A DNA stretch of 34,121 bases from a virus: the IMG/VR virus record IMGVR_UViG_3300012002_000090, positions 1 to 34,121 of that record; one strand, given 5' to 3'. The notes below the pieces were generated by a model. The model saw only the letters and a program-made list of their open reading frames with translations, was not told where the DNA came from and ran no database searches. Positions 24,413 through 31,683 of the stretch are shown one piece after another (within the stretch, counting starts at the first letter, position 1; every line of letters begins with the position of its first letter). Made by a program: the position numbers and the translations under genes.

Positions 24413-24853
24413 TCATTTTCCGTGACAGACCAGACGGTGGAACGCTTTCAGCTGTTCGGTCTTCATTGTCGTCGCGTCCAACTCGGACGATCTGTTTGAT
24501 GTGCCCAAATTGGCGCCGTAGGACGTGCGGCTGGTTTGGGAGCTTCGCCCGTAGGCAGTCCATTCCACCCGACCCGGCCTGACCTCGGACACGACGAATC
24601 GGATGTCGTATGTCATGTGTGCACCGAGAAGCGACGCAGCGATCCAGTCCGTCTGCGACGCTCGCTGCCAGCCCGTCTGAATGTACTTGTCAGACTTCGA
24701 CTGCACCGGGTAGCCAGCTCGGACCAGCCGCATTTCGACTTCCTTCAGGTCCGTTCGGCACCGTGTGTAATGCCGCGCTTCTGCTTCTGTGCGGAGCGGC
24801 ACCGCCGCACAACCTGCAGCAGTCAGGACAGTGAGTGTCAGTAGCTTTCTCAT
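24413..24853 (-). CDS. Predicted lipoprotein next to endolysin (146 aa)
   Basis: Signal peptide MRKLLTLTVLTAAGC with a lipobox-like TAAGC; Cys15 would be the lipidated residue. The -3 position is Ala rather than Leu, slightly atypical. The mature part is beta-rich and hydrophilic (HMTYDIRFVVSEVRPGRVEW) and ends with a helical tail. Being co-transcribed with the amidase, it may be an outer-membrane lysis factor such as a spanin-like protein, or a superinfection blocker. It lacks the coiled-coil or Pro-rich look of known spanins, so this is unsure. ATG 24853 lies 7 nt after a -10 box, hence leaderless. Confidence 0.65.
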   Translation of the reverse strand: MRKLLTLTVLTAAGCAAVPLRTEAEARHYTRCRTDLKEVEMRLVRAGYPVQSKSDKYIQTGWQRASQTDWIAASLLGAHMTYDIRFVVSEVRPGRVEWTAYGRSSQTSRTSYGANLGTSNRSSELDATTMKTEQLKAFHRLVCHGK

Positions 24854-24860
24854 GCCCGCT

Positions 24861-24889
24861 ACGTTACCACCTCAGCGGACAAGTGTCAA
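24861..24889 (-). promoter_or_regulatory. Promoter of lipoprotein-amidase operon
   Basis: TTGACA (24889-24884), 17-nt spacer, TAACGT (24866-24861). The -35 side shares TTGACACnnGTCC with the neighbouring promoters. The predicted +1 is within a base or two of ATG 24853. Confidence 0.65.
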
Positions 24890-24892
24890 GCC

Positions 24893-24955
24893 CCGCGCCC
24901 CGCGCCCCGCGCCCTGCAACAACAAGGGGGCCGGGCCGCGGGGCGCGGGGCGCGG
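24893..24955 (-). terminator. Very GC-rich 19-bp hairpin after nrdA
   Basis: A 19-bp perfect stem (24893-24911 with 24937-24955) built from a repeated CCCCGCG unit, three copies in tandem, with a 25-nt loop that can pair further. It starts 3 nt beyond the nrdA stop. There is no T tract, but stability is extreme. It separates the nucleotide operon from the lysis promoter. Confidence 0.7.
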
Positions 24956-24958
24956 TGT

Positions 24959-27049
24959 TCAGCCTTCGCAGGCTTTGCAGTCGTCGGAGAAGGCGCTGGA
25001 GGCCACGTCGGCGTTCAAAACGGACTCGCTGCGCACGTAGTACAGCGTCTTGACGCCCTCTTCCCAGGCCGAGAGGTGTACCTTGTTGAACCACTTCGCC
25101 GGCACGTCGTGCGGGAAGAACAGGTTCAGGCTCTGGGCTTGACAGACATACGGTTGACGCTGCGCAGCCTGTCGAACTACCGCCATCTGGTTGATTTCAG
25201 GCGCGGTCAAGAACACCCTCTTGACGTTTTCGGGCAGCGGAAGGTGCTGCACCGAGCCTTGATTCACCGCAATGTCGTTCCAAGTCCCTGCGTTGTCAAG
25301 GCCGTGCTCAGCGAGAACAGCCTGAAGTTGAGGGTTTTGCACAAAGAAGGTGCCCTTGGCCGTCTTGAACGTGTAAGCGTTCGCGCGAATCGGCTCAATA
25401 CCTGCCGAGACCTGCCCTACGATCGTCGAGTTCGTCATGGTCGGAGCGACGGCCAACAGGTGGGTGTTCCGGCGTCCGGTCCCTTTGCACCACTCGGGCT
25501 CACCGTAAATGTTCGCAAGGTCGCGGGAAGCTTGGTCAGCTTTTTGGTGGATGTGCTTGAACACCTCTGCGTTCAGCTGCATCGCCCCCATCGAATCAAA
25601 CGGCAACATCCGCTGCTGAAGCAGGGTATGCCAGCCCAAGACCCCGAGACCCAACGCCCGCGATTTGGTCGCGAACCGCACCGCGTTTTTGAGGCCTGGC
25701 TTGTTGCGACCGTAAAGCAGAAAGTTCTGCATGACGCCGTCCAAGAAGTAGATGGACAACCTCACCAGGTCGGTGTTCTTCCATTCATCGTACTTGGACA
25801 CGTTCAACGAACTCAGGCAGCACACGAAGCTGTGGTCTGCGTCCGAGTGCAACGTAATTTCGGAGTTTCCGGTCATAACGCCGCAGGCCAGTGCAAACTT
25901 TCCTGTGGTAGGAATGGTCGGACAGTACACCGTCGCGACTTCGTCCAGCTTCTCCACCGATATGACTTTACGCCAGCCCGTCACCTCAGCGGCACCCGCC
26001 AATCGCCCCGCTGATTCTAGATAACACCCAGCTTCAAGGTTCTCGGTCGTGACCTCTCGGTACTTCTCGTTGTCGTCTTTCGCGGCGAACCACCTGTGCC
26101 GTCCGTTTGCCTTGATGACCGTGCCGTCCGAAAGCGTGACAGCGTAGAGCTGGTCTACACCGCGGGGCGCGAATGATGCCGTCTCGACCCAGTCGTTGCC
26201 GTCCCAGACCTCAACATTCTGCCCGCACAAGTCCGCAATGCGCTGCGGGCCTTGCCGAGTCACCACCAACGTGTCGCCGTGCAAGCAACAAATGTTAGTA
26301 TAACGAACATCCAGTCCACGCTCTTTGTATCCGGGCGGATTCGCACGATTCACCGTGTCCTTGAACATGATGTACGGCTCGCCGGTTTCGAGCCGAGTCT
26401 GGAGCACTTTCAGCCACAACGCACGTGCGTCGTGGTCGCCGAGCTGCACCCGCTTCATGAACTCGTCGGTGACCACCACGCAATGATGGATGTTCAAGCA
26501 CTGTCGGTTCGGGTCGCCTTCAGGCCGCCGGATCCGAAGGAACTCCTCGATGTCCGGATGGTCGATCGGAAGGTTCACGGACGACGCCCCTCTGCGCGTG
26601 CTGCCCTGACTTACGGACACAGTGGCGGTGTCGTAAACCTTCGCCCAGGGTACGACGCCGTCTGACCGACCATTGAACGTGATGTCCTTGCCGCGTCCAC
26701 GGATTTGGCTCAGGTCGATGCCCACGCCTCCACCGTTCTTCGAAAGCATGGCCTGTTCGTGAACTTTCCGGAAGATGGAGTCTACGGAGTCGTCCGGTGC
26801 AACGCCGAAGCACGAAATCGGAAGTCCCCGGCCCGTTCCGAGATTGCTCAGAACCGGACTCGATGGACACAGCCAGCCTTTCCACATGACGTCAAAGAAC
26901 TGGTCTTCAAGGTCGGGCCGACCCAGACCTTGAGCCGCTGCACGGGCAACCCTGCGGTACATTTCCGGGATCGATTCGCCGTTAAACAGGTAACCATTTT
27001 CTACGGTCTGACGACCTGCGGTCGTCATCCATTCTGGCGTATCGCTCAC
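24959..27049 (-). CDS. nrdA: Class I ribonucleotide reductase large subunit with intein
   Basis: Converts ribonucleotides to deoxyribonucleotides together with the small subunit. GTG 27049 overlaps the nrdB stop (GTGA). Visible active-site features: C80 (PISCFG), N252-I-C254 followed after the intein by S396-E397 (together NxCxE), C410/C411 (FVCCLSSLN), the YY radical-transfer pair Y670-Y671 (TLYYVRS), and the C-terminal C691-K-A-C694. N252, C254 and E397 form the catalytic N/C/E trio. A 141-residue intein interrupts it directly after C254. Mature length is about 555 residues, shorter than E. coli NrdA and lacking an obvious N-terminal ATP cone. It forms an operon with nrdB and the SbcC-like gene. 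Confidence 0.93.
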   Translation of the reverse strand: MSDTPEWMTTAGRQTVENGYLFNGESIPEMYRRVARAAAQGLGRPDLEDQFFDVMWKGWLCPSSPVLSNLGTGRGLPISCFGVAPDDSVDSIFRKVHEQAMLSKNGGGVGIDLSQIRGRGKDITFNGRSDGVVPWAKVYDTATVSVSQGSTRRGASSVNLPIDHPDIEEFLRIRRPEGDPNRQCLNIHHCVVVTDEFMKRVQLGDHDARALWLKVLQTRLETGEPYIMFKDTVNRANPPGYKERGLDVRYTNICCLHGDTLVVTRQGPQRIADLCGQNVEVWDGNDWVETASFAPRGVDQLYAVTLSDGTVIKANGRHRWFAAKDDNEKYREVTTENLEAGCYLESAGRLAGAAEVTGWRKVISVEKLDEVATVYCPTIPTTGKFALACGVMTGNSEITLHSDADHSFVCCLSSLNVSKYDEWKNTDLVRLSIYFLDGVMQNFLLYGRNKPGLKNAVRFATKSRALGLGVLGWHTLLQQRMLPFDSMGAMQLNAEVFKHIHQKADQASRDLANIYGEPEWCKGTGRRNTHLLAVAPTMTNSTIVGQVSAGIEPIRANAYTFKTAKGTFFVQNPQLQAVLAEHGLDNAGTWNDIAVNQGSVQHLPLPENVKRVFLTAPEINQMAVVRQAAQRQPYVCQAQSLNLFFPHDVPAKWFNKVHLSAWEEGVKTLYYVRSESVLNADVASSAFSDDCKACEG
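25865..26287 (-). other. Mini-intein in nrdA (141 residues)
   Basis: Residues 255-395 of the nrdA product. It starts CLHGDTLVVT, a typical block A with Cys1. Block B is DGTVIKANGRHRWF, with the His kept but Asn in place of the usual Thr. The end reads FALACGVMTGN, with terminal Asn and Ser as the +1 residue. The usual penultimate His is Gly. No homing endonuclease is inserted; 141 residues is close to the splicing minimum. Removal joins NIC to SEITL, restoring the conserved NxCxE active-site motif, so splicing should be needed for activity. Confidence 0.9.
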
Positions 27050-27990
27050 GCGAATGCTCCTTCCCAGTCCACGTGGCCCTTGCTGTAGGAGGTCGGGCGC
27101 ATCGCGAAAAAGTCACTGTGCTCGACACCTGCAGCGGCGCGGTCAAACCACGCAATGGCTTCCAGGTCGTCGGCGAAAACGTCAAAGATGGGACGGTATC
27201 CCAGCTCTGACAGCTTGGCATTCGCGCGTTGGTTGACCAAAGCGCGAACATGCGCCGGGGAAATGTTGGCGATGGGAGTTTCGTCGAAGCACATGTCGAT
27301 GAACCCGTGTTCGAGCGCTACCGTCAGGTTGGCTGCCTCGTACACGTCGTCTTCGAGCTTCTTGGTATTGAGTTCGGGGTGAGACTTCATTAGCTCCCGG
27401 AAAAGCCAACAACCCGCGCGGCTGTGCAGGCTCTCGTCACGCACTGACCAAGACACAATCTGCCCGACACCCTTCAGCAAGTTACGCTGGCTGAACGACA
27501 TAAGGATCGAGAACGCGCTGAACAGAGACACGCCCTCTGCAAACGCAGAGTAGACGGCCAGACTGCGGGCCGCGTCCCGCTCGTCGTCGATGAGCGCGTC
27601 GAGCTTCGCCTTGGCGGTGGGCTCGTACAAGAACGCATCGAAGTCTTCGAGGCCGAGCGTCGTGTTCAGGTGCGCATATGCCAAAGCGTGAATCGCTTCA
27701 AATGCAGCGAACGTCGCCCCCATCAACTGAATCTCAGGCTTCGGAAACCACTTCGGAATCATCTGACCCCAATACGACCCGACATATACTTCTACCTGAG
27801 TGAAGCCTTTCAGGACATTTCCGACAAGGCGTCGTTCGTCATCAGTCAGGTTAACTTTCCAATCCTGCACGTCGCCGCCCATCTGGACTTCTGTGTGAAG
27901 CCAGTGAGCCTGGTGTTGCTGCATTGCAAATTGTTCAGCCTTCGGGTACTCGAAGGGCTTAAAAACTTCTCGGGGTTGTGTAATGTTCAC
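27046..27990 (-). CDS. nrdB: Class I ribonucleotide reductase small subunit
   Basis: Holds the di-metal centre and tyrosyl radical. Likely ligands are E67, E98 and H101 (FEAIHALAY), E152 (AEGVSLFS), E186 and H189 (RDESLHS); Y105 is the radical site. The spacing E98-H101-Y105 and E152-E186-H189 matches the NrdB/NrdF family exactly, so this is likely an active radical enzyme with Tyr retained. At 314 residues it is of NrdF-like length. GTG 27990 has CAGGAG 6-7 nt upstream, within the last codons of the SbcC-like gene. Its stop overlaps the nrdA start. Confidence 0.93.
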   Translation of the reverse strand: MNITQPREVFKPFEYPKAEQFAMQQHQAHWLHTEVQMGGDVQDWKVNLTDDERRLVGNVLKGFTQVEVYVGSYWGQMIPKWFPKPEIQLMGATFAAFEAIHALAYAHLNTTLGLEDFDAFLYEPTAKAKLDALIDDERDAARSLAVYSAFAEGVSLFSAFSILMSFSQRNLLKGVGQIVSWSVRDESLHSRAGCWLFRELMKSHPELNTKKLEDDVYEAANLTVALEHGFIDMCFDETPIANISPAHVRALVNQRANAKLSELGYRPIFDVFADDLEAIAWFDRAAAGVEHSDFFAMRPTSYSKGHVDWEGAFA

Positions 27991-27993
27991 GCT

Positions 27994-29673
27994 CTACTCC
28001 TGGGTGTTTGTACTGATGGGCAGTTGAACGACGTGCCAATCAGACGGTGCTTCTTCTGGACGATTCCAACCAATAATCACTTGGTCCAGGCGACCCTCGT
28101 CGACCGCCTGCTTGAAACGACTGCACAACTCTGTGAGCCTCAACTTATCAAATACGCCGAGGTCGACGTCGTCGAGCAACACAATCCGCGCCGGCACATC
28201 TTCCGGCGCGAACGCTTCAGCGAACGCATACAGCAGAGAACCTTGCTCAGACCCGCAACGTGCGCCTCGCTTATGGGCGCGCCCATCGTTTCCGAGCATT
28301 CTCCATTCCGCTGATTTTTCGTTGAGATGCACATGCGCCTTAAACCCGTCCGCGGGGAGGCAGGCATTCACGGCGTCTTCTGCTTTCGACTGAATCGATT
28401 TTACGACACGCTTGACCTCTTTGACTGCCTGCGCGTTGAGCAGCTTGCAAGTCTCGGACTCACGGCGCAATCGGTGCATGTCCTCGGTTTGGTCTTTAAC
28501 TAGGCGCCGCGCTTCTACGGCTGCGACGTGACGGTCGAGGATCTTCTGCAGTTCTTCAGATGTTTGCCCTTTATAGTTTGGGTTTTTCGTCAGCAGTTCC
28601 TCCTGAAGGTCTTCCTTCCTCGCCAGCGCTCTGTCTTTTTCGTCTCTGCGAAGTTCGTCGTGTATTCTACGCGCGGCCTCTGCATGCTCCGTGAACTGGG
28701 CCGTAGCCTCTTCAATAAGTCGGTCGACGGTATCCATGGCTTGGTCAAAGTTGGGGTTGGGGTTTTGACATACGGGACACGCTTCGCCGCCGCACGCGAT
28801 GGCGGATTCAACCAGTTTCTTCAGAGCGCGGTGCCGTTGCAAGAGGGAATCTGCCTCTTTTTTCTTCGCCAAATGCTTCTCTTCTTCGGCCCGTTTTTCG
28901 GGCGTATCGAGCGCGTCGATTTCGGCTATCGTTGCGTCAATCTCCTCCTGAATTCGGGCGAGCTTTGATGCGCCCCGGTCGTAGGCCTCTTGCGCCTTCG
29001 CTTTTGCAATCTGAGATTTGACCTGGTCCCGGACCGTCTCTGTGAGGATGTCGTCTTCGTTGGGAGCAGTTGCCCGGATGACATCCTCGCACAGGCTGGC
29101 CCGCTTATTCCGTTCGACCGCCTGAGACTTGAACCACTTGGTCATCTCGACCAGCTGTGCAGCGAAGTCCTTGGCACCGTTGCACGCCGAAGCACCTTCC
29201 TTCCACAGTTCTTGCTGCTCAGGGTCCAACCCGATCGGTGTCGGGAGTTGCGTCAGGTCGCCGAACCGGTCGACCAGACGACGCCGCATCTTCTCTGCCC
29301 CATCCCGGAGGCCCGCGCCGTGGTCGAGCACCAAGCACTCTGCGAGCTTGGAGTGGTTGAACACACCTTTGCCTGCAGGTGGGTGGGGCTTTTTGGGTAG
29401 CCCCTCTTCGATGTTCATCTTCCACGCGATGAGGTCGGACGGGCGGTCGCCCGTGCCGTACACGTACAATGACTGCTGTCCAGGCGGCACCAGGTCGATA
29501 AGGTCAGACGGATGTCCCCCTACTGGATGCTTTCCCGTGAACAGCAAACGAAACGCGTCCAAAATGGAAGACTTTCCGGTGCGGTTCAGACCTGTCACAA
29601 ACGTGCAAGGAGCGAGGGTCAGCTTCCTGGGAGCTTCCTTAATATTGGTCTCGATCGTCTCGATGTACGGCAT
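27994..29673 (-). CDS. SbcC/Rad50-like ATPase (559 aa)
   Basis: SMC-type ATPase of the SbcC/Rad50/T4 gp46 group, which with a nuclease partner processes DNA ends for recombination. Walker A is TGLNRTGKSS near residues 27-36. A central coiled coil (charged Glu/Lys/Ala-rich helices) carries a C-P-V-C zinc hook near 299-302. A signature-like CGSEQGSLLYAF and Walker B IVLLDDVDLG follow. At 559 residues it is close to gp46 size, much shorter than bacterial SbcC. ATG 29673 is chosen because MPYIETIETN matches how the family begins; upstream in-frame starts exist at 29700 (ATG) and 29718 (TTG), none with a clear ribosome site. No SbcD/gp47 partner is in the window. Confidence 0.82.
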   Translation of the reverse strand: MPYIETIETNIKEAPRKLTLAPCTFVTGLNRTGKSSILDAFRLLFTGKHPVGGHPSDLIDLVPPGQQSLYVYGTGDRPSDLIAWKMNIEEGLPKKPHPPAGKGVFNHSKLAECLVLDHGAGLRDGAEKMRRRLVDRFGDLTQLPTPIGLDPEQQELWKEGASACNGAKDFAAQLVEMTKWFKSQAVERNKRASLCEDVIRATAPNEDDILTETVRDQVKSQIAKAKAQEAYDRGASKLARIQEEIDATIAEIDALDTPEKRAEEEKHLAKKKEADSLLQRHRALKKLVESAIACGGEACPVCQNPNPNFDQAMDTVDRLIEEATAQFTEHAEAARRIHDELRRDEKDRALARKEDLQEELLTKNPNYKGQTSEELQKILDRHVAAVEARRLVKDQTEDMHRLRRESETCKLLNAQAVKEVKRVVKSIQSKAEDAVNACLPADGFKAHVHLNEKSAEWRMLGNDGRAHKRGARCGSEQGSLLYAFAEAFAPEDVPARIVLLDDVDLGVFDKLRLTELCSRFKQAVDEGRLDQVIIGWNRPEEAPSDWHVVQLPISTNTQE

Positions 29674-29749
29674 GGACAGCGATGCCACAGCACATGACAT
29701 GCCAAGGGCAAGCCGCAAGTGGACGCCGGCATGGAATTAGCGTACCGGG

Positions 29750-29947
29750 ATGAGAATGTCTCCTGAGGTTATGGCAGAGCGTGACCGAATCGCCAAAGAG
29801 CTTTTGGCTGTTCGCGATTCGACCAACGACCCGATGTGGCGCTACTTCTTGAAGCTGTGCGTAGCTCAGGTTGTGTACGGCGTCGCTCCGGACGAGGTCG
29901 ACACGGGCGACCTCGGTTACACCAGACCTAGCGAAGAAACCAAGTGA
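29750..29947 (+). CDS. Lone plus-strand small protein (65 aa)
   Basis: The only convincing plus-strand gene. It fills a stretch with no minus-strand reading frame. It starts MRMSPEVMAERDRIAKELLA and continues with a helix (DPMWRYFLKLCVAQVVYGV) and an acidic tail (APDEVDTGDLGY). Starts at codons 1, 3 and 8 are possible; GAGG precedes the last by only 2 nt. It is divergent from the SbcC-like gene, with a short 76-bp gap, and its 3' end overlaps the 3' end of the next minus-strand gene by 31 bp. It has no known family. A small regulator or host-takeover protein is possible, but this is a guess. Confidence 0.6.
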   Translation: MRMSPEVMAERDRIAKELLAVRDSTNDPMWRYFLKLCVAQVVYGVAPDEVDTGDLGYTRPSEETK

Positions 29948-30354
29948 AGGATCCCTGGATATAGCTGCTTGCGCCGCATCAGATGTCCCCGCCAGTCTTC
30001 AGTCAGCGACCGGTACACGACACGCTGCCCGAGCGCCTGCGCGCGTTCGAATCCCATTTTCATACCCGTTGACCAGCCCAGGTTAACGTAAAACACACGA
30101 CACTCCCAGTGGTCACCCATCGCGAAGCCGCATTCGATGCCGCCTGTGCGCTCTTTAGGCGTCTCGTCGCAGAGAAACTGCGTGTAAAACAGGTGGCTGG
30201 CGAACGGCGCTTCGCCACGCATGAAAGAGTCGTAGCACGCGGCCTGCGCGAACTCGATATGGGTCGATAGTTCACAGGCCCATTGATGAGGGTCGTCCAC
30301 GCGTTTGGTCTTGGGGCGGTACGGGCTCTCGACAAGTACTGGGGCACGGATCAT
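29917..30354 (-). CDS. Rossmann-like DUF7768-type protein (145 aa)
   Basis: Start ATG 30354 overlaps the preceding TGA (ATGA). The N-terminus MIRAPVLVESPYRPK, then FMRGEAPFASHLFYTQFLCD, TPKERTGGIECG and later GMKMGFERAQALGQRVVYR follow the pattern of short phage proteins related to nucleoside deoxyribosyltransferase-like folds (DUF7768/DUF4406 type). These have a presumed nucleotide-binding role, but no proven reaction is known to me. It is probably a single soluble domain. The 3' end overlaps the plus-strand gene. The family call is by pattern only. Confidence 0.65.
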   Translation of the reverse strand: MIRAPVLVESPYRPKTKRVDDPHQWACELSTHIEFAQAACYDSFMRGEAPFASHLFYTQFLCDETPKERTGGIECGFAMGDHWECRVFYVNLGWSTGMKMGFERAQALGQRVVYRSLTEDWRGHLMRRKQLYPGILHLVSSLGLV

Positions 30355-30803
30355 AACTGTACCAAGATACGCGCCAAGCACGCGCACAGATAAACTCCAG
30401 AAAGAGCTACAATAACGGTCCGCGTCGAACAGTGCACGCCAGCCTTGGTCACATCTCTCCAGTCTTCCGTCAGCAGATGGTTCCGCCCCACGTCCACAGC
30501 AATCGCGACGCCCCACACCAAGGACCAGACGGAGTCTGTGTTGGTCGACAACGCGCCCGCGATAGCGCCTGACATGGCGTACGGCGCATACGCGATGATT
30601 TCTTGATGACCGTCAGGAACGGGCCATTGGTCCCATCTGTAAGTCACGCGTCCGAAATACAGGCGGTTGTCCTTGTAGTGTGGCCAGACAATGACGTTCT
30701 GCACCTTGTGTCCGAGCGCCCACACCGCAAAGGCGTGCGAGAGTTCATGCACGGACAGTTGTACAGGGTACGCAAAAACGGCAGCAACGACCAGTTCAAT
30801 CAT
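30351..30803 (-). CDS. Membrane protein with HELSH motif, M50-like (150 aa)
   Basis: Start ATG 30803 overlaps the end of the patatin-like gene. The first 40 residues include a membrane segment and a zinc-protease motif, H19-E-L-S-H23, inside VQLSVHELSHAFAVWALG. That arrangement is seen in site-2 (M50) intramembrane metalloproteases. Three further hydrophobic segments follow (IIAYAPYAMSGAIAGAL, VWSLVWGVAIAVDVG, VIVALSGVYLCACLA). The usual second M50 motif (NxxPxxxLDGG) was not found; VDVGRNH is the nearest candidate. So it may be a degenerate or minimal protease, or only look like one. It is translationally coupled to both neighbours. Confidence 0.6.
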   Translation of the reverse strand: MIELVVAAVFAYPVQLSVHELSHAFAVWALGHKVQNVIVWPHYKDNRLYFGRVTYRWDQWPVPDGHQEIIAYAPYAMSGAIAGALSTNTDSVWSLVWGVAIAVDVGRNHLLTEDWRDVTKAGVHCSTRTVIVALSGVYLCACLARILVQL

Positions 30804-31683
30804 TTCTGTACAGCCACGCGGTTGCAACTTCCGCGCCGGTTGTCTTGTTCCTTCTTACGACTGCGCTGTCAAAATCTAGCGCAGACCCAAATAAGGGACT
30901 TTCCGGACGGTGCACACGAACGTCGACTTCGCGGTGCTTGCTGTCTGCGCCAGCACGCACCATCGAGTTGACATAGCTTGCGTACGCGATGTCTCCAGCA
31001 ACCAGCTCATGTGACATCAAGCTCAGGGCCCGGAGATGCCAGTCAGCGTAAGACCCAGGCCCGGACGTCAAAACATCTACGACCTGAGCGCCTGCGTCGA
31101 TGGCCATCTTGACGGGCGCAGAAACGCCAGACACAAAAAGTGATTGTCCAGCGGCGAACGGCTCGAACGCGACCGAAAGCGCAGACGCAATGTAGACAGG
31201 CTTGCTGTCGCGCATATTCGACTCGGTCCAAATCGTCGTCTCTCCCGTCGTCAGGTCGATTCCCGCAACACGAAGGTTCTTTTTCACTGCCTCCACAAGA
31301 AAATGACGTTCAATCAGGTCACGCAGCGGTTTCGCCGTGCGCCGTGGACGTCTCCATCGACGTGTCCGGTAGACGTCCCGGCTCGAACGGATGTCATTCC
31401 TCCAGATGTCACTGTAGGCCATTGCGCCGTCCCGGAAAGTATCGAACTGACTGACCACACCCGCCGCCAACGCACCGAACGATACGCCGACGAGCACGTC
31501 AGGGTTGTAGGTTTTGTCCAACCTAGCCACAGCTTCTGCCCACCCCGCGTGAAAAGCGCCGAATGCTCCGTCACCATACAGCACCAGCGCATGCTTCTTC
31601 TTTAGCGGCGACGCTTTGTCAGGAAAGCGAGAATGCCCCACTACGCTGTATCTGGTGGTTGTGGTAGGGACGCCGCGGCGCAT
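30796..31683 (-). CDS. Patatin-like protein, probable lost catalytic Asp (295 aa)
   Basis: Patatin-like phospholipase fold. The oxyanion loop LYGDGAFGAFHAG lies near residues 35-46, and the nucleophile elbow G66-V-S68-F-G70 follows in VGVSFGALAAG. Helix and strand order fits. The catalytic dyad partner, Asp in the DG[GA] motif, appears as S185-G186 in FVSGVSAPVKMAIDAGA, so the usual Asp is absent. It may be inactive, use another residue, or act as a binding protein. No signal peptide is clear; the first 30 residues are basic. TTAAGG precedes ATG 31683 by 7 nt. It overlaps the previous gene by 43 nt and is coupled to the membrane protein gene. Confidence 0.75.
   Translation of the reverse strand: MRRGVPTTTTRYSVVGHSRFPDKASPLKKKHALVLYGDGAFGAFHAGWAEAVARLDKTYNPDVLVGVSFGALAAGVVSQFDTFRDGAMAYSDIWRNDIRSSRDVYRTRRWRRPRRTAKPLRDLIERHFLVEAVKKNLRVAGIDLTTGETTIWTESNMRDSKPVYIASALSVAFEPFAAGQSLFVSGVSAPVKMAIDAGAQVVDVLTSGPGSYADWHLRALSLMSHELVAGDIAYASYVNSMVRAGADSKHREVDVRVHRPESPLFGSALDFDSAVVRRNKTTGAEVATAWLYRND

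Noticed and set aside
29980-30480. LTEDWR occurring in two adjacent proteins (DUF7768-type and HELSH)
   Set aside because: Only six residues match and the flanks diverge; this could be chance or a trace of duplication too short to support.
30355-30516. Upstream in-frame extension of the DUF7768-type protein
   Set aside because: It is a shadow of the HELSH gene; the ATG at 30354 overlaps the preceding TGA and starts a typical family N-terminus.
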